Assembly (NCBI GenBank): GCA_035249305.1
Contig: DATFGQ010000131.1
Span: 62,001 to 126,000, forward strand
Direction: 5' to 3'
Length of the DNA stretch: 64,000 nt
From: DASUNP01 sp035249305
GTDB taxonomy: Bacteria > Acidobacteriota > Blastocatellia > UBA7656
Numbering within the stretch: the stretch's first letter is position 1; each line of letters begins with the position of its first letter. A program made the translations under genes and the position numbers. This document shows, piece after piece, positions 51,867 through 59,826 of the stretch. The notes beneath the pieces are model-generated. The model was not told the origin of the DNA. It did not search any database and saw only the letters and a program-made list of their open reading frames with translations.

Positions 51867-51981
51867 AGCCCCTGCGGGGCTCGATGTCTGTAGAAGGGTC
51901 GCATAACCAATATTCAACTCCTACGGAGTTGTATGTACCTGCCTGGCGATCAACTACAAGCATCCGGCTCCTACGGAGCCG
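51867..51981. repeat. Cluster of three REP-like palindromes
   Basis: AGCCCCTGCGGGGCT (51867-51881), CAACTCCTACGGAGTTG (51915-51931) and CGGCTCCTACGGAGCCG (51965-51981) share the core CCT-N-CGG and are otherwise different. They sit between the M23 gene and the export operon. Confidence 0.8.
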
Positions 51982-51995
51982 AGTAGCTTACTATT

Positions 51996-52026
51996 ACTCA
52001 GCACTCAGGACTCAGCACTCAGCACT
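51996..52026. repeat. CTGAGTGCT short-word copy, right bracket
   Basis: ACTCAGCACTCAGGACTCAG and onward, 8 bp beyond the stop codon of the ABC-2 permease. It is the inverse of the left bracket, so the pair could fold together. Confidence 0.8.
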
Positions 52027-52033
52027 TCTTGAA

Positions 52034-53200
52034 TTACCCCAACTGTTTGCGGAAGCGCCACGCGCTCACGCCTACGAGCAGGACTGCGAAGACAAGCAGC
52101 GCCAGAAGATTCGGATAGAGCACGTCTACGCCCGCGCCTTTCAGCATCACGCCGCGCGAAATCGATGCGAAGTGGCGTATGGGGTTGAGATAAGTAAATG
52201 GTTGCAGCCAGTCCGGGATTGCCTCGATCGGCGTCGTGGCCCCGGACAAAAGCGACAGCGGGGGGTTGACGAAAAAGCCTATCAACTGCGCCTGCTGTTG
52301 CGACCGGGAGAAAGTGGCGATGAACGTCCCTATGCCGATTCCTGCGAAGACGCACAGCGCGCCCGCCGTGTAGAGCGTCAGAAGCGACCCGCGCACCGGC
52401 AGGCCGAAGACCACGTAGCCTACGATGATCGCAAGCCCTATGTCGGCCAGCAGCAACAAAAATAGCGGCGCGATCTTGGCCGTGATTATCTCCGACGCCA
52501 CGGCGGGCGTCATCAGTAACTGCTCGATCGTGCCGATCTCTTTCTCTTTGACCATCGAGGCCGACGCCACGATCGAGCCGTTCAGCACGAGCAGTATCCC
52601 TAGAACTCCCGCCGTGATGAACCACGAGTGCTCTAATCCGGGGTTGTAGAGCAAGGCCACTCGCGACTCGATCTGGCCGCGCTGCGGCTCGGCTCCCGCG
52701 TCGCTTATCGCGAGGGCGGGGGCCGATTCGCCAGCGGCGCGCTCGTTGTAAGAGGCGATGATGCGCGAAGCGTAGCCCGCGGCTATGCCGGAGGTGTTCG
52801 AATCGACTGCGTCAAAAAGGAGCTGCACCTCGGCCGTCTCGCGGCGGTCGCGCCGGCGCGCGAAATCTGATGGGATCACCAGCCCCGTGTCCAGCTCTCC
52901 CGCCCTCAGCGACTCTCCCAGCGCTTCGGTCGACGGGAAGTACTCTTTTACATGAAATGAATGGCTCTCGACGAAAGCCGAAACTACCTCGCGGCTCGCG
53001 GCCGTGCGGCTCTCGTCGACGACGCCCAGTCGCAGGTCGGTCACTTGCGGGTTGAGCGCAAAGCCGAAGATCACCAACTGCACGGTCGGCGGAATGACAA
53101 GCGAGAAGACCAGACGTTTGTCTCGCTTGATCTGCCGAAGCTCCTTCATAAAGAGCGCGAGTAGGCGACTCCTTGTTACTCTCTTAAACCATTTGCTCAT
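52034..53200 (-). CDS. ABC-2 type permease (YbhS/YbhR-like), second of pair
   Basis: 388 aa from the ATG at 53200; the open frame runs further upstream to 53971, but that part overlaps the preceding permease out of frame. It shows FMKELRQIKRDKRLVFSLVI at the first helix, an extracytoplasmic domain with LRLGVVDESRTAASREVV, then five C-terminal helices and the motif KEKEIGTIEQLLMTP. Its start overlaps the preceding permease stop (ATGA). It probably forms a heterodimer with that protein. Substrate unknown; a CTGAGTGCT repeat follows its stop. Confidence 0.92.
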   Translation of the reverse strand: MSKWFKRVTRSRLLALFMKELRQIKRDKRLVFSLVIPPTVQLVIFGFALNPQVTDLRLGVVDESRTAASREVVSAFVESHSFHVKEYFPSTEALGESLRAGELDTGLVIPSDFARRRDRRETAEVQLLFDAVDSNTSGIAAGYASRIIASYNERAAGESAPALAISDAGAEPQRGQIESRVALLYNPGLEHSWFITAGVLGILLVLNGSIVASASMVKEKEIGTIEQLLMTPAVASEIITAKIAPLFLLLLADIGLAIIVGYVVFGLPVRGSLLTLYTAGALCVFAGIGIGTFIATFSRSQQQAQLIGFFVNPPLSLLSGATTPIEAIPDWLQPFTYLNPIRHFASISRGVMLKGAGVDVLYPNLLALLVFAVLLVGVSAWRFRKQLG

Positions 53201-54318
53201 GATTCCACCTGCATGTGGCGCATCTTTCGCCACGCTAGAAGAAAAAAGAATGCCCCGATGATGGCCAGCATCACGGGGGCGTGCCACACGGCCGGCCACC
53301 CGCCGCCGCGCACGAACGTGTCGCGCGCGATCTCTATGAAGTATCTCGCGGGAACTATCCCGGCGATCCAGCGAATCGCCGCCGGGACGTTCGAGACAGG
53401 GAAGACGAACCCGCTCAAAAGAAACGAGAGCAGGAACCCGAAGAACGCTACGGCCTGAATTGCCGTCGCCTGGTTGGGTATGACGCAGCCCACCATAACC
53501 CCGAAGCTGACGGTGCAGAAAAGGTAGAACACCGTCCCGACCAATAGCGGCGTCGGGTCCCCGACAAACGTCAGGTCGAAGAAGAAGATCGAAAGCACCA
53601 GCGCCAGCGCCCACTCGGCCAGCGCGATCACGAAGAAGGCGGCTATCTTGCCTAACAGAAATTCGGTTGCCGATATGCTCGAAACGTATACCTGCAAGAT
53701 CGTCTTCTGCTCGCCCTCGCGCGACGTTGCCAACGCCGCAAGCAGAGGCGGGAAGAGCGCCAGCACCACGGCGAAGACCGCCGGGCCGATGTACTTGTCG
53801 GAATCTACTCCGGGGTTGTACCACATACGCATCTCGGCCTTGACGGCCGGCGGCTTCACCGCCGTCTTGCTGTCGCCGGGATCGAGCTGCGCCTGGAAGG
53901 CCCGCGTGATCGAGCTTGCGCTGCCTCGCAGGGCGTTGGCCGTGTTCGAGTCCGTCGCGTCTATCAGCCACTGCACTTCGGCCGTCCGGCCGCGCAGAAA
54001 GTCTTGCTCGAAGTTCTTGGGGATCACTATCGCGGCGCGCGCATGCTCGGAGACGAGCGCTTCGTCCGGCTGTTGATCTATCGAGACCGGCACGACGCGA
54101 AACGTGATCGAAGTCCTGACCGCGTCGATGTACCGGCGCGAAAGCGGCGTGCGGTCAAAGTCCTGAACGGTAACCGGCACGTTCTTGACCGACAGAGATA
54201 TTGCCGCGCCGATCAGCACTATCAGCACGAGCGGCAGCACCAGCGCGAGCGCGACCGTCAGCCTGTCGCGAAACGTCTGAGTCAATTCTTTACGAGCCTG
54301 CGCTATGATCCTTTTCAT
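53197..54318 (-). CDS. ABC-2 type permease (YbhS/YbhR-like), first of pair
   Basis: 373 aa. One helix near residues 20-42 (LALVLPLVLIVLIGAAISL), a soluble domain (VPVTVQDFDRTPLSRRYID), then a five-helix C-terminal block with ATSREGEQKTILQVYVSSI, the permease coupling motif. It pairs with the next permease and the fused dual ATPase in the same operon, the arrangement seen in E. coli YbhFSR. The gene is 11 bp downstream of the ATPase. Confidence 0.92.
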   Translation of the reverse strand: MKRIIAQARKELTQTFRDRLTVALALVLPLVLIVLIGAAISLSVKNVPVTVQDFDRTPLSRRYIDAVRTSITFRVVPVSIDQQPDEALVSEHARAAIVIPKNFEQDFLRGRTAEVQWLIDATDSNTANALRGSASSITRAFQAQLDPGDSKTAVKPPAVKAEMRMWYNPGVDSDKYIGPAVFAVVLALFPPLLAALATSREGEQKTILQVYVSSISATEFLLGKIAAFFVIALAEWALALVLSIFFFDLTFVGDPTPLLVGTVFYLFCTVSFGVMVGCVIPNQATAIQAVAFFGFLLSFLLSGFVFPVSNVPAAIRWIAGIVPARYFIEIARDTFVRGGGWPAVWHAPVMLAIIGAFFFLLAWRKMRHMQVES

Positions 54319-54329
54319 GACTTGCCTCT

Positions 54330-56342
54330 CTACTCTTCGATTGCGACTTTGCCTTTGCGGCGAGCCTTCTCGACTACGACTATGAACACGTCTTCGAGCG
54401 AGTAGCGCTGCTCGGCGGCCGTCACAACCCGTATGCCGCCGGCCTCAAGCCGCGCCCGCGTGTGGCGCACCCCTTCGTCGTCATCGACGATGACGTGCAA
54501 GCGGTCGCCGAACAACGACACGCGCCAGCGCTCGCTCTCGCTCTTTAACAGGTCGGCCGCGCGCTGCGGCGCGTCCGTGATCAGCTCTATCAAGTGGCCT
54601 TCCTGCTCGGCCTTGATCCCCGTCGGCGTGCCTTCCGCGACCAGCTCGCCCGCGACCATAAAGCCCAGGCGATTACACTGCTCGGCCTCTTCAAGGTAGT
54701 GCGTGGTCACGAGCACCGCGACGCCGCGGTCGGCAAGGTTGTTGATCATCTTCCAGAACGCGCGCCGCGCCAGCGGGTCTACGCCCGACGTGGGCTCGTC
54801 TAAAAAGAGCACGCTCGGCTCGTGCATGATCGATGCGCCGAAGGCCACGCGCTGCTTCCAACCGCCGGGCAGCTCGCCCGTGATCATCTCGCCGCGCCCT
54901 TCGAGCCCCGCGAACGAGAGCACCCACCGCTTCTTCTCCTCGCGCTCTTCGGGCGGGACCTGGTAGACGCCCGCGAAAAAATCTAAGTTCTCGTTTATCG
55001 TGATGTCGTCGTAGAGCGAAAACTTCTGTGACATATAACCTACGCGCTGTCGCACGAAGCTGCTGCGGAGGCTGCCATGCTCGCCGGCCAACTGCATCTC
55101 GCCGCTCGTCGGCGCGACAAGGCCGCAGAGCATCTTTATCGTCGTGGTCTTCCCGGCCCCATTCGCACCCAACAGCCCGTAGATCTCGCCGTACTTGACT
55201 TCGATGTTGATGTCTTTGACCGCGTGAAAACCGCCGAACCGCTTCTCCAGGTTATGAGCGCCAATCGCTATCGCGTCCGGCGCGCGCTCGCGGAATCGGC
55301 GGCGCGCGGGGAAGGGCGCGTTGCCGATCTCGCCCCCAAGCTCGCGCAGTATCGCCACAAACGAGTTCTCAAGCGTGGGCTCGCCCGTCGTAATCTCTTT
55401 AACAGTCAGCCCCGCGTTGGTGAGCGCCTCGCGCGTCGCTTCCGCGTCGCGCTCCTGGTCGCGCACCATCACGTCGAGCCGGTCGCCGAATCTCTGAACG
55501 TCGGCCACCTCGCGGACATCGCTCAAGACCTCTTCGGCGCGGCCAAGGTCCGAGGCGCGCACCTCAAGACGTTTCAGCCCCAGGTCCAGACGTATCTCGG
55601 CGGGCGTGCCGGTCTGGCGAATCTCGCCGTCGTACATCAACGCCACGCGAGTGCACCGCTCGGCTTCGTCAAGGTAAGGCGTCGCCACGACTATCGTCAT
55701 GCCTTCGGCCGAAAGGCTCGCCAGCGTGTCCCAGAACTCTCTGCGCGAGACCGGGTCGACGCCCGTCGTCGGCTCGTCCAGCAACAGAAGCCCCGGCTCG
55801 GTTATCAGCGCGCAAGCGAGCGCCAGCTTCTGTTTCATCCCGCCGCTCAACCGGCCCGCGAGCCTCGTCGTGAAGCGGTCCATGTCAAAGAGCTTCAAGT
55901 AACGCGAGCCGCGCTTTTCGATCTCTGCGGGCGACAGCTTGCGCAGCTCGCCCATGTAGCGCAGGTTCTCGGCGACGCTCAAATCCTGGTAGAGGCTGAA
56001 GCTCTGCGTGAGATAACCCGTAGCCTTTCGCGCGTCGAGCGCCGAAAGCCCGAATATGCTCACTTCACCGGCGGTCGCGGCCATCACGCCGCCCAAGATT
56101 TGAAAGACCGAAGTCTTGCCCGCCCCGTCCGGGCCGATCAGCCCGAAGACCTCGCCGCGCGCGATGTCGAGGTCTATGCCTCGCACAGCTTCCTCCGCGC
56201 CGTAGCTCTTTCGCAGCCCGCGAACCCTTATCGCACTCTCTCTCATTTCAGCCGCCGAGCCTCTCTGCTCTTGCCCTACGAGCGGGCCTGACGCGATTAC
56301 GTTCTGCATGGCGCTTGATGACATTTCCAGCCGTGAGCTCAT
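54330..56342 (-). CDS. Fused dual ABC ATPase (YbhF-like)
   Basis: 670 aa from the ATG at 56342, which has GGGAGGTGATC just upstream. Two nucleotide-binding domains are joined by a linker: the first with IGPDGAGKTS, LSGGMKQK and LLLDEPTTGVDP, the second with LGANGAGKTTT, a signature LPGGWKQR (Pro for Ser, as in YbhF-type proteins) and VLFLDEPTSGVDP. The C-terminal extra domain is degenerate in the first half and clear in the second (VIVDDDEGVRHTRARL). It drives the two ABC-2 permeases. Its start overlaps no gene but follows the adaptor stop by 2 bp. Confidence 0.94.
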   Translation of the reverse strand: MSSRLEMSSSAMQNVIASGPLVGQEQRGSAAEMRESAIRVRGLRKSYGAEEAVRGIDLDIARGEVFGLIGPDGAGKTSVFQILGGVMAATAGEVSIFGLSALDARKATGYLTQSFSLYQDLSVAENLRYMGELRKLSPAEIEKRGSRYLKLFDMDRFTTRLAGRLSGGMKQKLALACALITEPGLLLLDEPTTGVDPVSRREFWDTLASLSAEGMTIVVATPYLDEAERCTRVALMYDGEIRQTGTPAEIRLDLGLKRLEVRASDLGRAEEVLSDVREVADVQRFGDRLDVMVRDQERDAEATREALTNAGLTVKEITTGEPTLENSFVAILRELGGEIGNAPFPARRRFRERAPDAIAIGAHNLEKRFGGFHAVKDINIEVKYGEIYGLLGANGAGKTTTIKMLCGLVAPTSGEMQLAGEHGSLRSSFVRQRVGYMSQKFSLYDDITINENLDFFAGVYQVPPEEREEKKRWVLSFAGLEGRGEMITGELPGGWKQRVAFGASIMHEPSVLFLDEPTSGVDPLARRAFWKMINNLADRGVAVLVTTHYLEEAEQCNRLGFMVAGELVAEGTPTGIKAEQEGHLIELITDAPQRAADLLKSESERWRVSLFGDRLHVIVDDDEGVRHTRARLEAGGIRVVTAAEQRYSLEDVFIVVVEKARRKGKVAIEE

Positions 56343-56344
56343 GA

Positions 56345-57547
56345 TCACCTCCCGGATTTCGCGACCCACTCGCTGCCTTCGACCAGGACTTCGCCGTCGG
56401 CCGGCATGCCAGGCTTCGCGAAGCCTTGCGGGTTGATTATCTGGAGCTTCACGCCCACGACTTGCTTTACGCGGTCGTCGCGAAAGTAAGTGTTCTCAGG
56501 CGTAAACGAAGCTTCCGGATCGACGCGCGCGACGACGGCCTCGATCGCGCTGTTGGGTTTGGAATCGAGATAAACTCGCGCCGACTGCCCCACGCGCACG
56601 CGCCCTATCTCTCCTTCGGGAATGAAAGCGCGAAGATGAACCTGATCGAGATTCACTATCTTCATTATCGGCGTGCCCGCGGCCACCACTTCGCCGGGCT
56701 CGGCCGCGCGAGTCGCCACAGTCCCTTCGAACGGCGCGACGATGTTCAAGTCGGCGCGGTTGGCTTCGGCCTCGCGCAACTGCGCGCGCGCTTTCTCGGC
56801 GTCGGCCTGGGCCGACATGATGTCGGACTGCGCCTGCGCGATCTGCTGCTCGATTGCGGCGGCTTCCGAAGCGCGGATCGCAGGGTTGTCGAGATAGGCG
56901 CGAGCCGCCATCAGGTTGCCGCGGGCCGCCTCGACCTGTTTTCTCGCGGCCATCATGACCGCCTCTTGAGCTTCGGCCGTTGTGATCGCCTGCTCGCTCT
57001 CGCGCCCGGAGACGACGCCTTCGCGCGCAAGCTCCGAGTACCTCTCTTTATCGAAACGCGCCTGTTCGTAATTGGCCTTGGCTTCGGCAAGCGTTGCTTC
57101 GGCGGCGGCCACCTGCGCCGTTGCCTGGCTGACCCGGCCTTCGGCGTCGAGCCGCGCCTGGCTGACGCTCATGCGTGTCTGGTTGAGCGACGCCTGCAAC
57201 ACGCCTATCTGCTGGCGTGACCACTGCACGCGGGCTTCGGCCTGTTGTACGGCCGATTGAGCCTGGCTCACGCGAGCCTTTAACTGGTCGTCGTCGAGCA
57301 CCGCTATGACCTGCCCTGCCTTGACCTGGTCGCCTTCGCGCACAGTGATCTCGCGTATGCGCCCCGATGTCTTGGCCGCTATCATCGCGTCGTCGCCTTC
57401 TATGCGACCGCTGACGGCGATCACGTTTTCGGGCGAAGCCGGGCCGCGCAGGAAAAACCACCAGCCCAGAAACCCTGCCGCCGCAAGCGCGACGATGATG
57501 AACTTCACGCGGGCCGATTTGCCTGATTGTTTCTCTGTTTGCGACAT
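56345..57547 (-). CDS. HlyD-family periplasmic adaptor
   Basis: 400 aa. One N-terminal anchor (about 14-33, FIIVALAAAGFLGWWFFLRG), lipoyl halves with VSGRIEGDDAMIAAKTSGRI and NIVAPFEGTVATRAAEPGE, a long helical hairpin (about 85-265) and a beta-barrel with VHLRAFIPEGEIGRVRVGQ. It connects the inner-membrane transporter to the TolC protein encoded just upstream. It is similar to, but clearly different from, the adaptor at 5973-7121. Confidence 0.94.
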   Translation of the reverse strand: MSQTEKQSGKSARVKFIIVALAAAGFLGWWFFLRGPASPENVIAVSGRIEGDDAMIAAKTSGRIREITVREGDQVKAGQVIAVLDDDQLKARVSQAQSAVQQAEARVQWSRQQIGVLQASLNQTRMSVSQARLDAEGRVSQATAQVAAAEATLAEAKANYEQARFDKERYSELAREGVVSGRESEQAITTAEAQEAVMMAARKQVEAARGNLMAARAYLDNPAIRASEAAAIEQQIAQAQSDIMSAQADAEKARAQLREAEANRADLNIVAPFEGTVATRAAEPGEVVAAGTPIMKIVNLDQVHLRAFIPEGEIGRVRVGQSARVYLDSKPNSAIEAVVARVDPEASFTPENTYFRDDRVKQVVGVKLQIINPQGFAKPGMPADGEVLVEGSEWVAKSGR

Positions 57548-57586
57548 GATCTTTTCTCCTTTAATCCTTCCTTTGAGTGCCTCTGC

Positions 57587-59266
57587 TTATCTCTTCCCGC
57601 CCGCGCTCGAATCGCTATCCTTGAGCGCGGCGATAGATATGTTGTTGGTCGTGAGCGTGGTCGAGAGCGCTCGTTGAAGCTCGGTCATCGCCTTGTTGAA
57701 ATCGGTGAGCGCTTTCACCTCGCGTCCGCGCGCCGAAGAGAGCGCGTTCTGGCGATCGAGCACCAGAAAGTTCGTCGACAGCCCCGCCTCGAAGCGGCGG
57801 CGCTCTCCCGTGTTCTGCATCTCTGCATCGAGCCGGGTGTTGCGCGCGGCGTCAAAACGGCGGCGCGCAGTCTCGACCGCCTGGAGCGCGTTTCTCACCT
57901 CGACCTCTATGGTCTGCACGGCGCGCTGTCGCTCTACGTCGACCTGTTTGCCTTCGACCAGGGCGCGGCCCAGTTGGGCCTTCGCCGTCCGGTTGCCCAC
58001 CGGCAGGCTGATCGTCACTCCCACGCGGAAGCTGCGATATTCGTTACGAAACATGTTCGTCAAGCTCTGCCCGTAACCGCCTATGAACTTTTCGGGCACG
58101 TCGAACGCGCCGGGTATCAGCTTGGTGATGGGGTCGGTCGCCGAGCGCTTCGTCCCCGAAAGTCCCGCCGTCTGGTAGCCGGCTATGAAATCGATCTGCG
58201 GTTTGACCTGATCGCGAAAGTACTTCACGTCGATCTTGTTTATCTCGCCGCGAATCCTGTACTGCTCCATCTCCGGGCGGTTTTGAAGGGCGAGTCTCAT
58301 CGCCTCTTCGAACTGCGGGACCTCTGCGGCGTCGAGCCGCGGCTCGTCCGACGGGACGACGCTCGAACCCCACAGCTCGGAATTGTCCGGCTTGAGCAGC
58401 AGCGCCTTGAGCGCGTTTTCGGCGCGCTGCACCGTTTCAAGAGCGATCTCGGCCTCTTCCGTGCGGCGCTCGACTTCGACCCGCGCGGAGACGACATCGA
58501 GCGGGGCGATAGTCCCTTTCTCGGCCGCGAGCTTGTTCGATTCGAGCTGCGCACGCGCAAGCTCGACCGACTCGCGCCTGATCGCTTCGTCACGTCGCGC
58601 GAATACTAAATCCCAGTAAGCGCTCTCGACTTTGGCGATGATCTCGATGGCCTTCTGGCGGAAGAGGCTGTCTGAAAGGTCGAGCCGCTTCTTGGCTATC
58701 TTGATCTCGCGGCGCGGCGCGTCGATCTGCCGGTTGCGGAACAGCGGCTGGACGAAATCGAAAGAGAGGCTCGTGACGAATTGAGGGTCGAGCGAATAAA
58801 ACGGATTAGTGCTGGTCGAGCGGTTGTGATCGAAAGTCATCTGAACGCTCGCGCCCTGCCAGGGCAACCGCTCGACGAGCGAGGTCGCGCCCGTAAGCTC
58901 CGAGCTCTTCAACCGGCCGTTCTCGCCGCCCGCCAATATCGATGCTACGGGCGTCGTCCTGCGGTCATAAAAGAGACTCGATTCGAGTACGGGGTCGTAA
59001 GCGCCGCGCGCGGCCCGCACGTCCAGCTCGTTCAGGCGGATGTTGAGGCGCTCGACTTCGATCTCGCGGTTGTTCTCAAGCCCCATCGTTATCGCGTCGG
59101 CCAGGGTGAGCGCGACTTTCTTGGAAGGGCTGACCCCGACGCGCGCGTCGGCTCGGCTCGCCTTGTCCTGCGCGAATGAATTGCTCGAAGCCAGGATTAC
59201 GAATAGCGCTGCCATCGATACGAGAGTTGCTTTTGAAAATCCGAAATTAGTTCTTGTCGTAGCCAT
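57587..59266 (-). CDS. TolC-family outer membrane efflux protein
   Basis: 559 aa with a signal peptide (SKATLVSMAALFVILASSNSFAQ). Two homologous helical-barrel halves are visible, each with the long-helix patterns of OEP domains: LTLADAITMGLENNREIEVE at the start of the first, and FEEAMRLALQNRPEMEQYR opening the second. The closing part has VGVTISLPVGNRTAKAQL. It forms the outer-membrane exit duct of the exporter encoded downstream. About 40 extra residues at the N-terminus and a Lys/Ser tail do not change the call. Confidence 0.93.
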   Translation of the reverse strand: MATTRTNFGFSKATLVSMAALFVILASSNSFAQDKASRADARVGVSPSKKVALTLADAITMGLENNREIEVERLNIRLNELDVRAARGAYDPVLESSLFYDRRTTPVASILAGGENGRLKSSELTGATSLVERLPWQGASVQMTFDHNRSTSTNPFYSLDPQFVTSLSFDFVQPLFRNRQIDAPRREIKIAKKRLDLSDSLFRQKAIEIIAKVESAYWDLVFARRDEAIRRESVELARAQLESNKLAAEKGTIAPLDVVSARVEVERRTEEAEIALETVQRAENALKALLLKPDNSELWGSSVVPSDEPRLDAAEVPQFEEAMRLALQNRPEMEQYRIRGEINKIDVKYFRDQVKPQIDFIAGYQTAGLSGTKRSATDPITKLIPGAFDVPEKFIGGYGQSLTNMFRNEYRSFRVGVTISLPVGNRTAKAQLGRALVEGKQVDVERQRAVQTIEVEVRNALQAVETARRRFDAARNTRLDAEMQNTGERRRFEAGLSTNFLVLDRQNALSSARGREVKALTDFNKAMTELQRALSTTLTTNNISIAALKDSDSSAGGKR

Positions 59267-59270
59267 TTTC

Positions 59271-59597
59271 TTATCCCTCGTCTGTAAAGCTTCTCGGTTC
59301 CGCCGAACAGATGACGGGCCTGGTGTAGTCCCGCTCTATCTCTTCGACCACGCCTTTGGTTAAGACATCGCGGGCCACGAACTGAGCCCCGTGCCTGTAC
59401 ATCAAAGCCAGCAGGTCTTTGCCCGCCGCATCGATGAAAGTCACTTCCGTCAGATCGACCCGAACGTACTTGGGCGGCTCAAGGGCGATAGCACTGCGCC
59501 AGCAGTTCTTCAACTCCGCCACCCAGTTGCCCGACAGCTCTCCTTCGAGTCTGAAGATCATCGTCTCTGTGTCCTCTCTTGTAGAGATTCTCAACAT
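59271..59597 (-). CDS. STAS-domain protein (anti-sigma factor antagonist-like)
   Basis: 108 aa, preceded by AAGGAAG. The STAS fold is clear: FRLEGELSGNWVAEL, then VRVDLTEVTFIDAAGKDLLALMYRHGAQF. In SpoIIAA-type proteins the residue after FID is the phosphorylated Ser; here it is Ala (FIDAAG), so it probably cannot be regulated by that phosphorylation. It is the first gene of the STAS-TolC-HlyD-ABC operon, read from a sigma54-type promoter. A role in sensing or in scaffolding for the exporter is possible but not shown. Confidence 0.85.
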   Translation of the reverse strand: MLRISTREDTETMIFRLEGELSGNWVAELKNCWRSAIALEPPKYVRVDLTEVTFIDAAGKDLLALMYRHGAQFVARDVLTKGVVEEIERDYTRPVICSAEPRSFTDEG

Positions 59598-59636
59598 TCT
59601 TTTTTTATCTTCCTTCTTACGCCGTCACTGCCTAGG

Positions 59637-59651
59637 GCAAGCGATGAGCCA
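59637..59651 (-). promoter_or_regulatory. Sigma54 (-24/-12) promoter of the STAS-TolC-HlyD-ABC operon
   Basis: On the minus strand: TGGCTC, five bases (ATCGC), TTGC. It matches the consensus TGGCAC-N5-TTGC at all but one position with the exact spacing. The expected start is about 28 bases before the STAS ATG. Confidence 0.68.
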
Positions 59652-59735
59652 GACCCGAGCGCTCGCACGGGCGCGGCCTTAAATGGTGATATTGCGGGGG
59701 ATTAGGATGATAGCCTGAGAAACAAAGGTTACATC

Positions 59736-59787
59736 TCGGCGGGCGTGCCGAACTTATATTTGCCGCCATTTCGGCGCGTGCCGAAAT
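59736..59787. promoter_or_regulatory. Enhancer-like palindromes for the adjacent sigma54 activator
   Basis: ATTTCGGC-gcgt-GCCGAAAT (59768-59787, perfect 8-bp arms) and TCGGC-gggcgt-GCCGA (59736-59751) lie about 85-150 bp upstream of the sigma54 promoter, at the distance expected for an activator's binding sites. A weaker TCGGC-rich stretch continues to 59826, up to the activator's stop codon. Confidence 0.6.
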
Positions 59788-59826
59788 ATCAGCAGACTGA
59801 ATAACGGCATCGGCGCGGCTTCGGCA

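Noticed and set aside
53201..53971. N-terminal extension of the second ABC-2 permease
   Set aside because: It is out-of-frame overlap with the well-supported first permease; the real start is the ATG at 53200 overlapping its stop.
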